A stretch of 36,364 nucleotides of DNA from contig SCFE01000003.1 of the NCBI GenBank assembly GCA_004352715.1, forward strand, positions 2,133,841-2,170,204. The letters are read 5' to 3'. Source of the DNA: Hofstenia miamia. Its lineage: Eukaryota; Xenacoelomorpha; Acoela. Both the position numbers and the translations under genes were made by a program. Shown piece by piece: positions 1 through 9,289 of this stretch. The notes under the pieces are model-generated. The model worked only from the letters and a program-made list of their open reading frames with translations, searched no databases and was not told the origin of the DNA. Each line of letters starts with the position of its first letter. The stretch's first letter is position 1.

Positions 1-107
1 AATTAGCAGAAACATTTGGATACATGCAACAATGACAAATTAACCGCAATTACAAAAGCACCACTTTATGGTGTCGCACAACATTTTACAAATAGAGAGA
101 TTAAATT
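1..107 (-). repeat. Inverted copy of MADF-element 3' end
   Basis: This stretch is the reverse complement, with a few mismatches, of 631-731, and also matches 2240-2360 in direct orientation. It carries on the minus strand the same C-terminal codons (ending ATP-stop, stop codon at 66-68) as the MADF pseudogene at 220-666. It is therefore a third, truncated copy of the same mobile element, broken near position 107. Confidence 0.8.
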
Positions 108-219
108 TCTTTGTTATTGAAGTTATTTATATAATTGAGATGATGAGTTTTGGAAACCGTTTTGTTTTTAAATGCTTTGATTTCCTAAAATCTTAACTAC
201 AAGGTGCTCATTATTCAAA

Positions 220-666
220 ATGAATGATCGTAAAGAATGCAACTTAATAGATGCTGTCTCAAAGAAATCATTTTTATGGGATATTGCATGTCCTGAATAT
301 AAAGACAGGGTTTACGAAAGAAGACTTTCTCTGATATTGCGAAAGAACTAGTTAATTGTTATAATATAACAATATCATTTCAATAATCTAATCTATTTAT
401 AAATTGTTAGCTTGCGATTAGTTTCCTAATAAATTGTATATTTATTCCAAAAAGTCTAATTAATATAAATTTAGATGAAGACACAAAGTGAATAAATTGA
501 ATAAATTAAGGGGTTATTAAGCCATGAGCTCTGCAAAATTGAGAAGTCAAGGAAATCAGGTATTGATGCTGATTCGGTTTATGTTCCTACATGGGAATTT
601 TTTGATCAATTGGAGTTCTTAAAGCAAAGCGTCTCTCCATTTGCAAAATGTTATGCGACACCATAA
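220..666 (+). pseudogene. Broken MADF (Myb/SANT-like) DNA-binding protein
   Basis: MADF domains are Myb/SANT-like DNA-binding modules found in arthropod regulators and as the accessory protein of PIF/Harbinger-type transposons. The ATG at 220 opens a frame reading LIDAVSKKSFLWD and CPEYKDRVY, the classic first half of the domain. The frame then breaks; another frame continues TFSDIAKELVNCY (about 320-370), and the C-terminal part (about 525-666) reads KIEKSRKSG, DSVYVPTWEFFDQLEFLKQ and ends in TAA at 664. At least two frame disruptions and an AT-rich, stop-containing interval (370-500; decay or a former intron) make it non-functional. Its 3' end is repeated on the minus strand at 1-107 and 2319-2420, so it travels with a repeat. 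Family identification is strong; assignment to a Harbinger-like transposon is inference. Confidence 0.75.
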
Positions 667-1281
667 AGTGGTGTTTTTGTAATTGCGGTTAATTTATCAT
701 TGTTGCATGTATCCAAATGTTTCTGCTAATTACAAATTAATTTAAAATATTTATAGGTCATTTACCTGTTAGCAAATTTATCTAAAATGCATAAGTAATG
801 TTTAAATATGCATATGTNTCATTGTTGCATGTATCCAAATGTTTCTGCTAATTTCAAATTAATTTAAAATATTTATAGGTCATTTACCTGTTAGCAAATT
901 TATCTAAAATGCATAAGTAATGTTTAAATATGCATATGTCTTTGAACAAGTATTATTTTCAATTGTGAAAATCGGATAAAATACTAAAACCTATATAATT
1001 AATAATTTTTTATTAATTTAATACGCCGAAATTACTGCTACTTTGCTTCCATAATAATTACATAACTGCAGTCAAAAACATGTATGTCTTTATAATTTAG
1101 TGTTTACACGGTGACAGCGTGACAGAAGACATACAATAAAATCAAAATTATTTGATCTACATCTGTTTTATAATTACCCTACTTGAGAGTTCGTATGTCT
1201 TATGTTTTGGGTGTTTACACGCTACATATGTCTTGAGATAATTGGAGACAGGTCTGTCTTATGTCACGTGTAAACAGGATA
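575..1281 (+). repeat. Left arm of a ~1.8 kb inverted repeat
   Basis: This arm is the near-perfect reverse complement of 1811-2400. The outer end includes the last MADF codons. The inner end reads CACGTGTAAACAGG, matching CCTGTTTACACGTG at the inner end of the right arm. Its length is inflated by a 121-bp duplication around the single n at 818; without it both arms are about 585 bp. Short motifs recur inside it: GTTTACAC/GTGTAAAC at least four times and forms of AAGACATA/TATGTCTT repeatedly. These may be subterminal transposase sites. Confidence 0.85.
697..939. repeat. 121-bp direct duplication around a single n (likely assembly artefact)
   Basis: 697-817 and 819-939 match at all but one base (a/t after CTAATT), separated only by the n at 818. 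The matching region of the inverted arm near 2150-2270 has one copy. The simplest reading is two overlapping contig ends laid end to end. Confidence 0.85.
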
Positions 1282-1347
1282 TAACTCATGATTTAATGTG
1301 TTAAGTCTAAGAAATTTAAATTTATATTGTTACCCAGATGACGTGGA

Positions 1348-1481
1348 CCAATCAGAATTTTTGAAAGAAAACTTCAACTTGAATCAGCTATTTTGTAATG
1401 TATGGTAAATTTTAGCAATTTTTAATAAACTTTTCATCTTTTTTGAACCAAAGAGTACAGAAAAAGTTTATTTTTATTAAA
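1348..1481. repeat. 134-bp direct repeat, copy 1
   Basis: This stretch (starting CCAATCAGAATTTTTG, ending TTATTAAA) is identical to 2464-2597. It stops exactly at the single n at 1482, so the left contig ends with sequence that the right contig contains about 980 bp further in. Confidence 0.85.
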
Positions 1482-1482
1482 N

Positions 1483-1560
1483 CTCTCATCATGACAACGA
1501 CACTATTTCTTCAGCACTCTCATCATGACAACGACACTATTTCTTCAGCACTCTCATCAA
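1483..1560. repeat. 34-bp tandem duplication at a contig end
   Basis: A 34-bp unit beginning CTCTCATCATGACAACGACA occurs twice back to back (1483 and 1517), with a third partial start at 1551, immediately right of the single n. It duplicates codons of the minus-strand fragment and creates its apparent terminal stops, so it is probably artefactual. Confidence 0.75.
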
Positions 1561-1815
1561 TTTCCGCAGAGCAAACATATAACTTCGCATCTGTTCGTTG
1601 TTCAGGGATTATTTTGCATCGAATATGGCAGTCAAATCCATCTCATTTTACTTCTACATATCCAACAGCTTCATCGCCGTATTTCGGTCTCCCAGCTCTT
1701 CTCATCTTTGTATTCTGAACACCGGGAACATTAAATGACTGATAATTAGCGAAATAGTACCATATCATTTCATCTCTAACTAACGGCAAGTTTTGGCTGC
1801 CTGCTTGAACGTAAT
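1497..1815 (-). pseudogene. Fragment of SWIM/YqaJ-associated transposon-type protein
   Basis: Read on the minus strand from about 1815, one frame stays open for about 100 codons with a single internal TGA: LPLVRDEMIWYYF, then FNVPGVQNTKMRR, YGDEAVGYVEVK, stop, DGFDCHIRCKIIPEQRTDAK and LYVCSAEIDESAEEIVSLS. The order 'YGD.AVGYV.VKRDG..C...KI.PE......Y.....IDE..E.I.S' is, as I know the family, the stretch just before a SWIM-type zinc finger in arthropod transposon-derived proteins that carry a YqaJ nuclease. The expected zinc-finger cysteines are absent because the sequence runs into a 34-bp tandem duplication and the n at 1482. It lies in the loop between the inverted-repeat arms. Function is inference; the coding character is clear. 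Confidence 0.5.
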
Positions 1816-2400
1816 ACCCTGTTTACACGTGACATAAGACAGATCTGTCTCCAATTATCTCAAGACATATGTAGCGTGTAAACATCCAAAACATAAGACA
1901 TACGAACTCTCAAGTAGGGTAATTATAAAACAGATGTAGATCAAATAATTTTGATTTTATTGTATGTCTTCTGTCACGCTGTCACCGTGTAAACACTAAA
2001 TCATAAGACATACATGTTTTTGACTGCAGTTATTCAAATTATTATGGAAGCAAAATAGCAGTAATTTCGACGTAATAAATTAATAAATAATTATTAATTA
2101 TATAGGTTTTAGTATTTTATCCGATTTTCACAATTGAAAATAATACTTTTTCAAATACATATGCATATTTAAACATTACTTATGCGTTTTAGATAAATTT
2201 GCTAACAGGTAAATGACCTATAAATATTTTAAATTTTATTTGAACTTAGCAGAAACATTTGGATACATGCAACAATGATAAATTAACCGCAATTACAAAA
2301 ACAATTATATATACCACTTTATGGTGTCGCATAACATTTTGCAAATAGAGAGACGCTTTGCTTTAAAAACTCCAATTGATCAAAAAATTCCCATGTAGGA
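1811..2400 (-). repeat. Right arm of the ~1.8 kb inverted repeat
   Basis: Reverse complement of 575-1281 with scattered substitutions and small indels, such as an ATATATA-containing insertion near 2303-2313. It starts CCCTGTTTACACGTGAC and ends in the minus-strand copy of the MADF C-terminus (stop codon 2319-2321). The two arms plus the loop could be one long-TIR element or two element copies facing each other. Confidence 0.85.
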
Positions 2401-2439
2401 AATTGCATAAATGAACCAGCCGAATTAATCCTACTCTTT

Positions 2440-2461
2440 TATTATTATTATTATTATTATT
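2440..2461. repeat. (ATT)n microsatellite
   Basis: Uninterrupted ATT repeat immediately left of the second copy of the 134-bp direct repeat. Confidence 0.9.
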
Positions 2462-2463
2462 GT

Positions 2464-2597
2464 CCAATCAGAATTTTTGAAAGAAAACTTCAACTTGAAT
2501 CAGCTATTTTGTAATGTATGGTAAATTTTAGCAATTTTTAATAAACTTTTCATCTTTTTTGAACCAAAGAGTACAGAAAAAGTTTATTTTTATTAAA
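2464..2597. repeat. 134-bp direct repeat, copy 2
   Basis: Identical to 1348-1481. Here the sequence continues into unique DNA, so this is probably the true genomic location. Confidence 0.8.
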
Positions 2598-2599
2598 TT

Positions 2600-3240
2600 T
2601 TAAAATTTGTTGGAAATCGTCCATTCGCCAGTTGCCAATAAATTGTTTGTAAATTAAAGATTTCTGTAATAGTTACGATCCTTCTAATATATTTTCCAAT
2701 TTGATAATTATCGATACAGTATATATTATAGTAACAATTGCCTCGTTTATTGGAATAAGCGTATATATCACACTGTAATAACATCACCCCACAAATTCTA
2801 CGGCATATTATGATCAGAATTTTTGCTAAATTTCTAGACACCGTCGATTGATTGATGTATGGATCGGGTTCGGGTTGAGTTTGGAAAGCAAAACGGGTTC
2901 GAATTCGCGTGGAAAAATTTTTTTCTTGGATTTAATATTATTATTATTATTATTATTATTATTTTAATTTGTTGTGATCTTTGTAATGTGTATTATTCGC
3001 GAGGACATTTTAACTAACTTGGTGTTAGATTGTTTACAGAACAATTAAGTTTGATTAAAAAGAACTAACTCGCATCAGCGGGTTTATAATGGTAAGAAGA
3101 TAATAGCTAAATCTAAAAGTAAACTAATCATCAGCATGAATAAATTGAACAAAGAATAATAATTAGGGTTTAGGATTGACAGATATTATTTCGTGCGTCT
3201 GCTAATATTTTAGTTTGTCATGAATGAATATCTTCTGAAA
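2600..3240. other. No gene seen; includes an (ATT)n tract
   Basis: AT-rich sequence with an (ATT)n microsatellite at 2935-2963 and a short GGGTTCGGGTT-rich patch near 2860-2910. It may belong to the decayed hAT element whose coding tail follows at 3246, but I see no other coding block. Confidence 0.5.
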
Positions 3241-3245
3241 TAAAA

Positions 3246-3350
3246 AGATCGGAGACAAACTTCTCTTCTTGTGGACTTACTGTGACTGAAAAACGCTCCT
3301 CACTGGCAGCTGACACCATAGAAGCCTTAGAAATACTAAATTATTTTTTC
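3246..3350 (+). pseudogene. hAT transposase C-terminal (dimerisation) fragment
   Basis: A 35-codon open stretch reads SETNFSSCGLTVTEKRSSL and AADTIEALEILNY. The pattern 'S..xFS..G..vT..Rs.L......e.l..L' is the hAT-family C-terminal dimerisation region (Dimer_Tnp_hAT) that ends these transposases. No upstream catalytic part is recognisable, so this is a short fossil on the plus strand. Confidence 0.65.
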
Positions 3351-3856
3351 AAACATCAAAAAATTTTAAATACACATTTAATGAACTCTAATTTTTATCA
3401 ATTTATTACTTGAAGGTTGAAATCTGGTTAAAATATTACTACGAGTTCAAGTTGAGTACCCGATTCCACCTCTGCTTTACTAAGCTAGCTCTTAAATTTA
3501 GTATATTTCAATTTGAATTTCAGCTATTCAAAGTGAAGTTCAATTCATTTAATTCGAAGTTATGTTTTAATTTGAAATTCAGCATTTTTTATCTGAATCT
3601 GAAATTCAACTGAATGCTAGTCATGCGTTAAATCACAAATGAATATATTCGTCATTTGACTACGATAAAAACATCACGTGCACAATTCAAAAACAAGTAC
3701 TGAGAAATCCCCCAATTGAAGCAAAATAATTTCTCACTGCTCAGTTGTATTGTATACTAATTAAAATGTTAATAGTGATGTTGGCATGCTATACGTTCTA
3801 ATCAGCAAAACTATTTCATTACATTTTATGATTTATGTTACTTTTGGCTTGACGTA
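3351..3856. other. Upstream region of the EcKL gene; no gene seen
   Basis: Very AT-rich. A run of loosely repeated TTTGAATTTCAG-like words (3490-3610) produces a low-complexity open frame that I do not regard as coding. The promoter and 5' UTR of the EcKL gene should lie here, but no clear core promoter element stands out. Confidence 0.5.
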
Positions 3857-5113
3857 ATGTTACAGCAAAAGATGTCTATAACTAAAACTTACATTAAAAA
3901 AGTTCTCAGAAAAGAAGGCGAAATTATTGAGATGAAAACTAGAAATTTATGCAAAGATGGAGAAAATTTCGTTTCAACTCCTTTAGAAGTTAAATTTTCA
4001 TTTGTGGAGTTTGATTCAAATACAGTGGAATCCTTCAATTTAGCTGTAAAAATTCCGAACGAGAACAGCCTTATGTATAGTGCAATTGCAATGGTTGATG
4101 GCTTTCAGAAAGAAACACTCATGTACAAGAAATTAATGCCCGATGCTTTAAAATGGCAAATGAAGAATTTAGGCGAAATTAAACATTACTTTCCTTCACC
4201 AAATTCTTATTATTGTGGTGAAGATGGTATAATTATCATGGAAAATCTTGAAGAGAGCAATTACTATGTAAAGCCAATGAAAACAGAAAGAAATCTTGAA
4301 GAAAGTAAAATTTTAGTCAAAAGCATTGCGAAGTTTCATGCAATAATGATGGCATTCTCCCAAAGTTTTGAATCGATATCTGATTTTGTTGAGCAGTATT
4401 CTTTTATTAAAAATGCCAGCACGGAATTTCAAACACTGTTTGATCCCCCAAACTCAATTCAAGAGAAAATAGAGCTCATTAAGCCAATAATTGATGATCT
4501 TAGCAAATTATTCCCTGATAAGATACCCCTTTTTGATAAATACTGGGAATATATTTTATCTTCAAATAATATGACAAATACTCTAATGCATTTAGTTCCA
4601 TGTGAGGGTTATAGTGTGGTCTGCCATGGGGATTTATGGAATAACAACATTTTATTCTATACAGACGAATCAGGTCAGGTTGCAGACTGTAAGCTTATTG
4701 ATTTTCAATTAATGAAGTTCTCCACTCCAGTTTTGGACATTTCTCATTTTCTTTGGATGTCTGGTTCAAAAGATGTCATATTATACCATAGAAAAGAACT
4801 ACTTTTATTGTACTATGAAGTCCTTCAAAATGTCATGAAAGACTTAAATAGTGATCTCAGGCTTTCCTTTGAACAATTGTGGAATGATTTTGAAAGGCTA
4901 AATGAATTAGGTCTTGCGACAGGGATAATGAATGGTCTCATTTTATTTGCACCCAACAACAATGCGGTCGATGCTGTAGTTTGCAAAGAAGATGTTAATT
5001 TAGTAACTGATTCTCTAAAACAAATTGGGAGAGTTATGAAGCATCCAAATGATGAAATTTTATCTCGTCTAAACTCTTTAATTCAACTCGGTCATGAATT
5101 AAATTTTTATTAA
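3857..5113 (+). CDS. Ecdysteroid kinase-like protein (EcKL / CHK-like)
   Basis: A complete 418-residue protein of the EcKL/CHK-like family (EcKinase, related to choline kinase-fold small-molecule kinases). These cytosolic enzymes phosphorylate ecdysteroids in some insects and are implicated in detoxification by phosphorylation in others. The Brenner catalytic loop is intact: VVCHGDLWNNNILFY (about residues 255-270), followed by the metal-binding LIDFQ (about 285). The N-lobe contains AVKIPNE, and the hinge region reads IIIMENLEESNYY, both typical. Length matches the family (about 400-430). The frame is uninterrupted and intronless. Two ATGs are possible (3857 and 3872, residue 6); the second has A at -3, and either leaves the domain whole. 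Nearest recognisable neighbours are transposon fragments, so substrate cannot be inferred from context. Confidence 0.93.
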   Translation: MLQQKMSITKTYIKKVLRKEGEIIEMKTRNLCKDGENFVSTPLEVKFSFVEFDSNTVESFNLAVKIPNENSLMYSAIAMVDGFQKETLMYKKLMPDALKWQMKNLGEIKHYFPSPNSYYCGEDGIIIMENLEESNYYVKPMKTERNLEESKILVKSIAKFHAIMMAFSQSFESISDFVEQYSFIKNASTEFQTLFDPPNSIQEKIELIKPIIDDLSKLFPDKIPLFDKYWEYILSSNNMTNTLMHLVPCEGYSVVCHGDLWNNNILFYTDESGQVADCKLIDFQLMKFSTPVLDISHFLWMSGSKDVILYHRKELLLLYYEVLQNVMKDLNSDLRLSFEQLWNDFERLNELGLATGIMNGLILFAPNNNAVDAVVCKEDVNLVTDSLKQIGRVMKHPNDEILSRLNSLIQLGHELNFY

Positions 5114-5214
5114 TGCATTTTGTAAGTGTTCACATCCCTGAGATTGCTAGGTAAAATTCAAGTATGCTTTAAAATGTAACAAGCTGTTGAACTATATTCA
5201 GTTTTTTTTAAGAA

Positions 5215-5665
5215 TAAGAATAAGTTTATTAAACTGAGCGGGAATAGTACCGACTCATAAAAGAAATACAAAAAATTTAAAAATCACAACTATTCGAGAA
5301 GGCAGACATATTTCTGTATGCGTTTGTTCTCATATTAGCACTCCTCAGGTTTTTATTATGTTGCGGGATCATCACTTTAACGAGTGCATTCAGAGGGTGT
5401 TGAGGGTTCATCGAGTTGTGCAGGAGTATTTTATCAACTCTTTAGCATTACTTGCAATAGGTGTGTATGAAGATATCAGCTTCATCTTTATAGCTCAGCG
5501 GTGTACTTGGCCAATTCGGTTCAGTGACGTGGCACTGGCTGACCCATAAAACTCAATGCCATAGGTGAGAATGCTGATTACTAGGGCATGATAAAGGGCA
5601 GAGAGTTCGTCATCTTTAAAATCTAGTCGTTTTAGTTTAGGAGATAAAGGTTTTGTCGAGCCTTG
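5215..5665 (-). pseudogene. LINE reverse-transcriptase C-terminal fragment
   Basis: On the minus strand (from about 5630 down) one frame reads LYHALVISILTYGIEFYGSA and SATSLNRIGQVHR before stops appear. This is the 'l...LI.s.l.YG...wg' thumb/C-terminal segment of non-LTR retrotransposon reverse transcriptases, and the remaining bases to about 5215 look like its decayed C-terminal tail. It lies just downstream of the EcKL stop, in opposite orientation. Too short for clade assignment. Confidence 0.6.
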
Positions 5666-6480
5666 GTTATGTTTGACCTACAACTTCTTAAAGTGAACAG
5701 GGCATTTATTCATAGATACGTATAAGATTAATAACTACATGAGGGTTTTTTTGAATGACATTCAAAAGGCAGCCAATATTTGACTAATGATATTACTACA
5801 ACATAATACATTGCATCATGTTTTAGCAAATTAAAGGCTGATAGCTCACAAAGTTTTATCCGATTTCGGCTTAATACGACAACCTACAAAATGCAAAAAC
5901 GGAGGCGTACGTATAATTTTTCTATTTAATCATAAAGCGGTGCGAAACCCCTTTAAATTTTCAAAATATTGAAACGATTTATCCTGAAAATGCATCTCAC
6001 ACCTTAATTTTTAATAGTTGTTTTGATTTTTTTGCAAAAAATTTCTTGATTTCGTAAATCACAAACAATGCTGAAAATCTGACAAGGATCATTCCATCGT
6101 GTTTCCCCCTTCCTTACGCCACTGTGCACAAGTGCCTTAACTTTAGTAATTTTATAGTATATATGTAAAATAAGTTCAAGATAGATACTTGTTTTTGAAA
6201 TTGTTTCAATGACAGATCTCTCTTTCTATTAACCACAAATGATCTTATAATTTGTGAAAATATTCATCTTAAATCACTATTTGTTAGAACCTGGATACAT
6301 GACAAGGGTATATGGAAAATATCCCTTATAACATCAGTTAAACGAGTAATTGCTCTAATTTATTTGTTTTTTTCCAAAAACTGGACAGAAAATATTTTTT
6401 TACAGATTCGATAAATTTCTCTTACCGACCTCCAAAGCAATCAATTCTAAGAACCCTAAATATATACTTCCAAGAAGGGG
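5666..6480. other. No gene seen
   Basis: AT-rich sequence without a convincing coding block. A short stretch near 5795-5850 (ATTGCATCATGTTTTAGC) loosely resembles 20840-20875 and may be an old repeat. Confidence 0.5.
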
Positions 6481-6486
6481 GATTCT

Positions 6487-7240
6487 AAGACTGCGGAAAA
6501 TTACCGTCCTGTTATGCTGTTTAATGTTTTCAGTAAAGTGTTTGAAAAGTGTCTTTATGACAGTATATTCGACCATGTTCATACACATTTGTCGTCTGCT
6601 CAATGTGGCTTTGTCAAGACACGTTCTTGTATCACAAACCTACTCGACTTTCTACATAAAATTTATAGTTTTATTGAGGACAAGTCTCCGTCAATCTTGC
6701 CGTCTACACTGACTTTGCCAAGCTGTTTGACAAGGTTCCCAATTCACTGTTACTGAAGAAGCACTGGGCTATTGGAATAGGTGTGAAACTGCTCTTGATT
6801 ACTTGTCTAGATGCATACAATGAGTTTGAATAGATGGTGTTGTATCAAACGAGCTCAATGTTCTTTCAGGTGTTGCACAGGGTTCTATTTTGGGTTCGTT
6901 ATTATTTTGCACACTCATTCATGAGTTATCATCTGTCATTGTGCACTACTTGACATATGCGTTGGCTGATGATGTAAAACTTCTGTGTTGCTAGCGATAC
7001 ACACTTGTTGCAGTCCGATGTTGCCAATCTGAGGGGTGGTGCTGTCGCAATGGTATGATGCTGACTCCTGCTAACTGCAATATCTTGGTAATTAGTGGGG
7101 CTGATAAAGATTTTCTGATTAAGGGTGCTATTATTCCAACTATTGGATCTTTGTCAGATGTAGGGGTTAAGCTGAATTCCAGTATGTCTTGGACAAAACA
7201 AGTCTGGAATTTTATGAAGACTTTGTCGACGCAGTAAGCA
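6487..7240 (+). pseudogene. LINE reverse transcriptase, broken
   Basis: Reverse transcriptase of a non-LTR retrotransposon, in several frames. Visible in order: AENYRPVMLFNVFSKVFEKC (RT finger), HLSSAQCGFVKTRSCITNLL, TDFAKLFDKVPNSLL (motif A; the aspartate is in TDFAK), VLSGVAQGSILGSLLF (motif B), YALADDVKLL (motif C, ADD retained) and SDVGVKLNSSMSWTKQV (following LGV block). Frameshifts near 6690-6720 and stops near 6825 and 6990 inactivate it. The motif set suits jockey/CR1-like LINEs, but I cannot fix the clade. Confidence 0.8.
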
Positions 7241-8220
7241 CATGAAAATATGATTCGTCAGTATCAAACCCCCAAAATCTTTGCTCAGGCAAAGGACAGC
7301 TTCACTCGTTCTGGATTCACTGTGCAACTGCGGCAAACTTCAACATCTACTTCCTCAAATCTTTCTTGTCATAAGCCCTCCAAATGCCAAGAAAAAGGCA
7401 GTTGGAAGTCAACGAGGATCACGTGCGATAGTTGTAAAAAAGCATTTGCCGTGATTACAAGATAACTACTCAAAGTTGCTCTGCTTGTCATTTCTTGTAA
7501 AGAGCAGATTCTTGTTTCATCTAAAATGTCTGTATTAATCTTGATTAGTTAGCAATTCGTGATTTATAGTTGTTGAAAGTTGTTTAGTGTGCAATTTTTT
7601 ATATGCAGACTTTTACATTATCAGTATTAGAAAGTTCAAGGAAGGAAATAATATTACATATAAGGTGTAAATATTATTTACATGCAGTTTTAACAATCTC
7701 ACTAAATAAGACGTTGTGACCAGTTTCACCAAATGTGAAAACCCTAAAAGATTGTCAAAAATTATAGGTCACTTGTTGCGATGATTTTCAATTGCAGTCG
7801 ACTCCGCTTAATAAATCAACCTTCGTTTAGTCCACCCAAACTTTTCCTCAGCGAACTTCCTCCATTCTTTAACAACAGAGTTGTTAAAGTCAACAAATTT
7901 ATTTTTAGCTTGTCTCAAAAATGTGATTTCTCTGTATTTAAGGTTTAGGTTCTAAGGTCGTCAATAGTGATTTCCTATCAAAAGATGGAATTCATTTTTC
8001 TCAAACCGGAATTCGTTGCCACTTTCAAATCGCTTTTTTAGCTGCCCTCGGTTCTTAGCACACGCCCACAAATGCTGCGGTTTACGAAAGCTTCGCCCCT
8101 CGATACCTACCACCGTTCAATTCAATTCAACATCCAGAGTACGTCAATCATACCCCGCTGCGCTTTGCAGGGGCTTAGGAAGGGGGATGCGTTGGGTGCG
8201 ATCGCACCCGGTATAAAACA
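7241..8220 (+). pseudogene. Probable LINE ORF1-type remnant with SGNH-like block
   Basis: Immediately downstream of the RT fossil are short coding-like pieces: TCDSCKKAF near 7425, which could be half of a zinc-finger, and KDGIHFSQTGIRCHF at about 7981-8025. The D-x-x-H of DGIH is the final catalytic block of SGNH-hydrolase/esterase modules that some LINEs encode before the endonuclease. The same DGIHFS signature recurs at about 12829. 8030-8216 has unusually high GC for the window and reads proline/arginine-rich, compatible with an ORF1 linker. All frames are broken. The assignment is tentative. Confidence 0.4.
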
Positions 8221-8440
8221 ATGAATTTGCTCTCATCCACATTAACTACGATTTTCCTTATAATATTGATGCCATTATAAACAAATTTTCCGATCTACAT
8301 CCCCGAAAAATGCAGCTCAAGAACATTATTTTTATGGACACATAATAAATTAGAAATGTAAATATACACATTTGAATTTTGTTTTATTTGTATTAACTCT
8401 TTACAAAAAATCTGGTATATATTATATTTTATATCCTCTA

Positions 8441-8473
<33 letters not shown>

Positions 8474-9289
8474 GGATGGGTGACCCTGTTTGTCATTTAC
8501 AGGAATTTATTTAGATGCGAGTTTCAAACATATCCAAATATCAATCTTTGAGAAATCGAAAAATCCCTTTCTGATAATTATATTTTATGCAATAATCAAA
8601 AACAGAAACCCATGTGTTGGAGAAATTTATGTTAGCAATTTAGATTTCCATGAAATCTGACTAAAAAATTTACTATGAATTTCTATTTAGTAGCACCAAA
8701 ATTACAAGTGTCATAATAATTTGCGAACATATTGTATGTAAATATTATATACAATTTAATAAGTGAAATTCAGCATTTACCATGCAATGCGTATAATAGA
8801 TCAGGTCAAATATTAACTATCTGACCATATGACGGTTGGTAACACTTTCTAAATATTTCAACAAAAGTCCATGCACAAATTTTATTTCATTTACATTACC
8901 TTTCAAAAATATGACATGATGCTTAAGATTTTGGAAAATATACAACTATTATGACCATGGAAGTATTTAACGGTTTATCGATTTTTGGGGTGTGTCATTC
9001 CCCATCCAACATTGAATGTGCTATTACTATTTTTACATAAGCAGTCACTTAAATATGTTTTCTTTCATTAGTTTTATTTTGCAAAGTGATTACACAGTAA
9101 TTGTCTTCTAGAGACTATTGGGGTATTTTATATCCCACATAGATCTTTAGTAGAGATTTCAACTTATATATTAATCAATCTTTCATAGATCAGTTTTTTT
9201 AGAATATTTAAGGCAAAATACGTTATAATTTACTGCTTAAGCATGTGGTTACAAAAGAAGTTGTGTAGTGGGATATAAAAAGTGTTGGT
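8221..9289. other. No gene seen; contains a (TA)n microsatellite
   Basis: AT-rich sequence with a (TA)n run at 8447-8472. No coding block, RNA gene or terminal repeat was recognised. Confidence 0.5.

Noticed and set aside
2593-2841. 82-codon minus-strand open frame
   Set aside because: No recognisable family, AT-driven composition, and its end overlaps the edge of the 134-bp repeat.
3410-3613. 67-codon open frame rich in F, L, K and N
   Set aside because: Low-complexity AT-rich repeats of TTTGAATTTCAG-like words; no domain and no coding signature.
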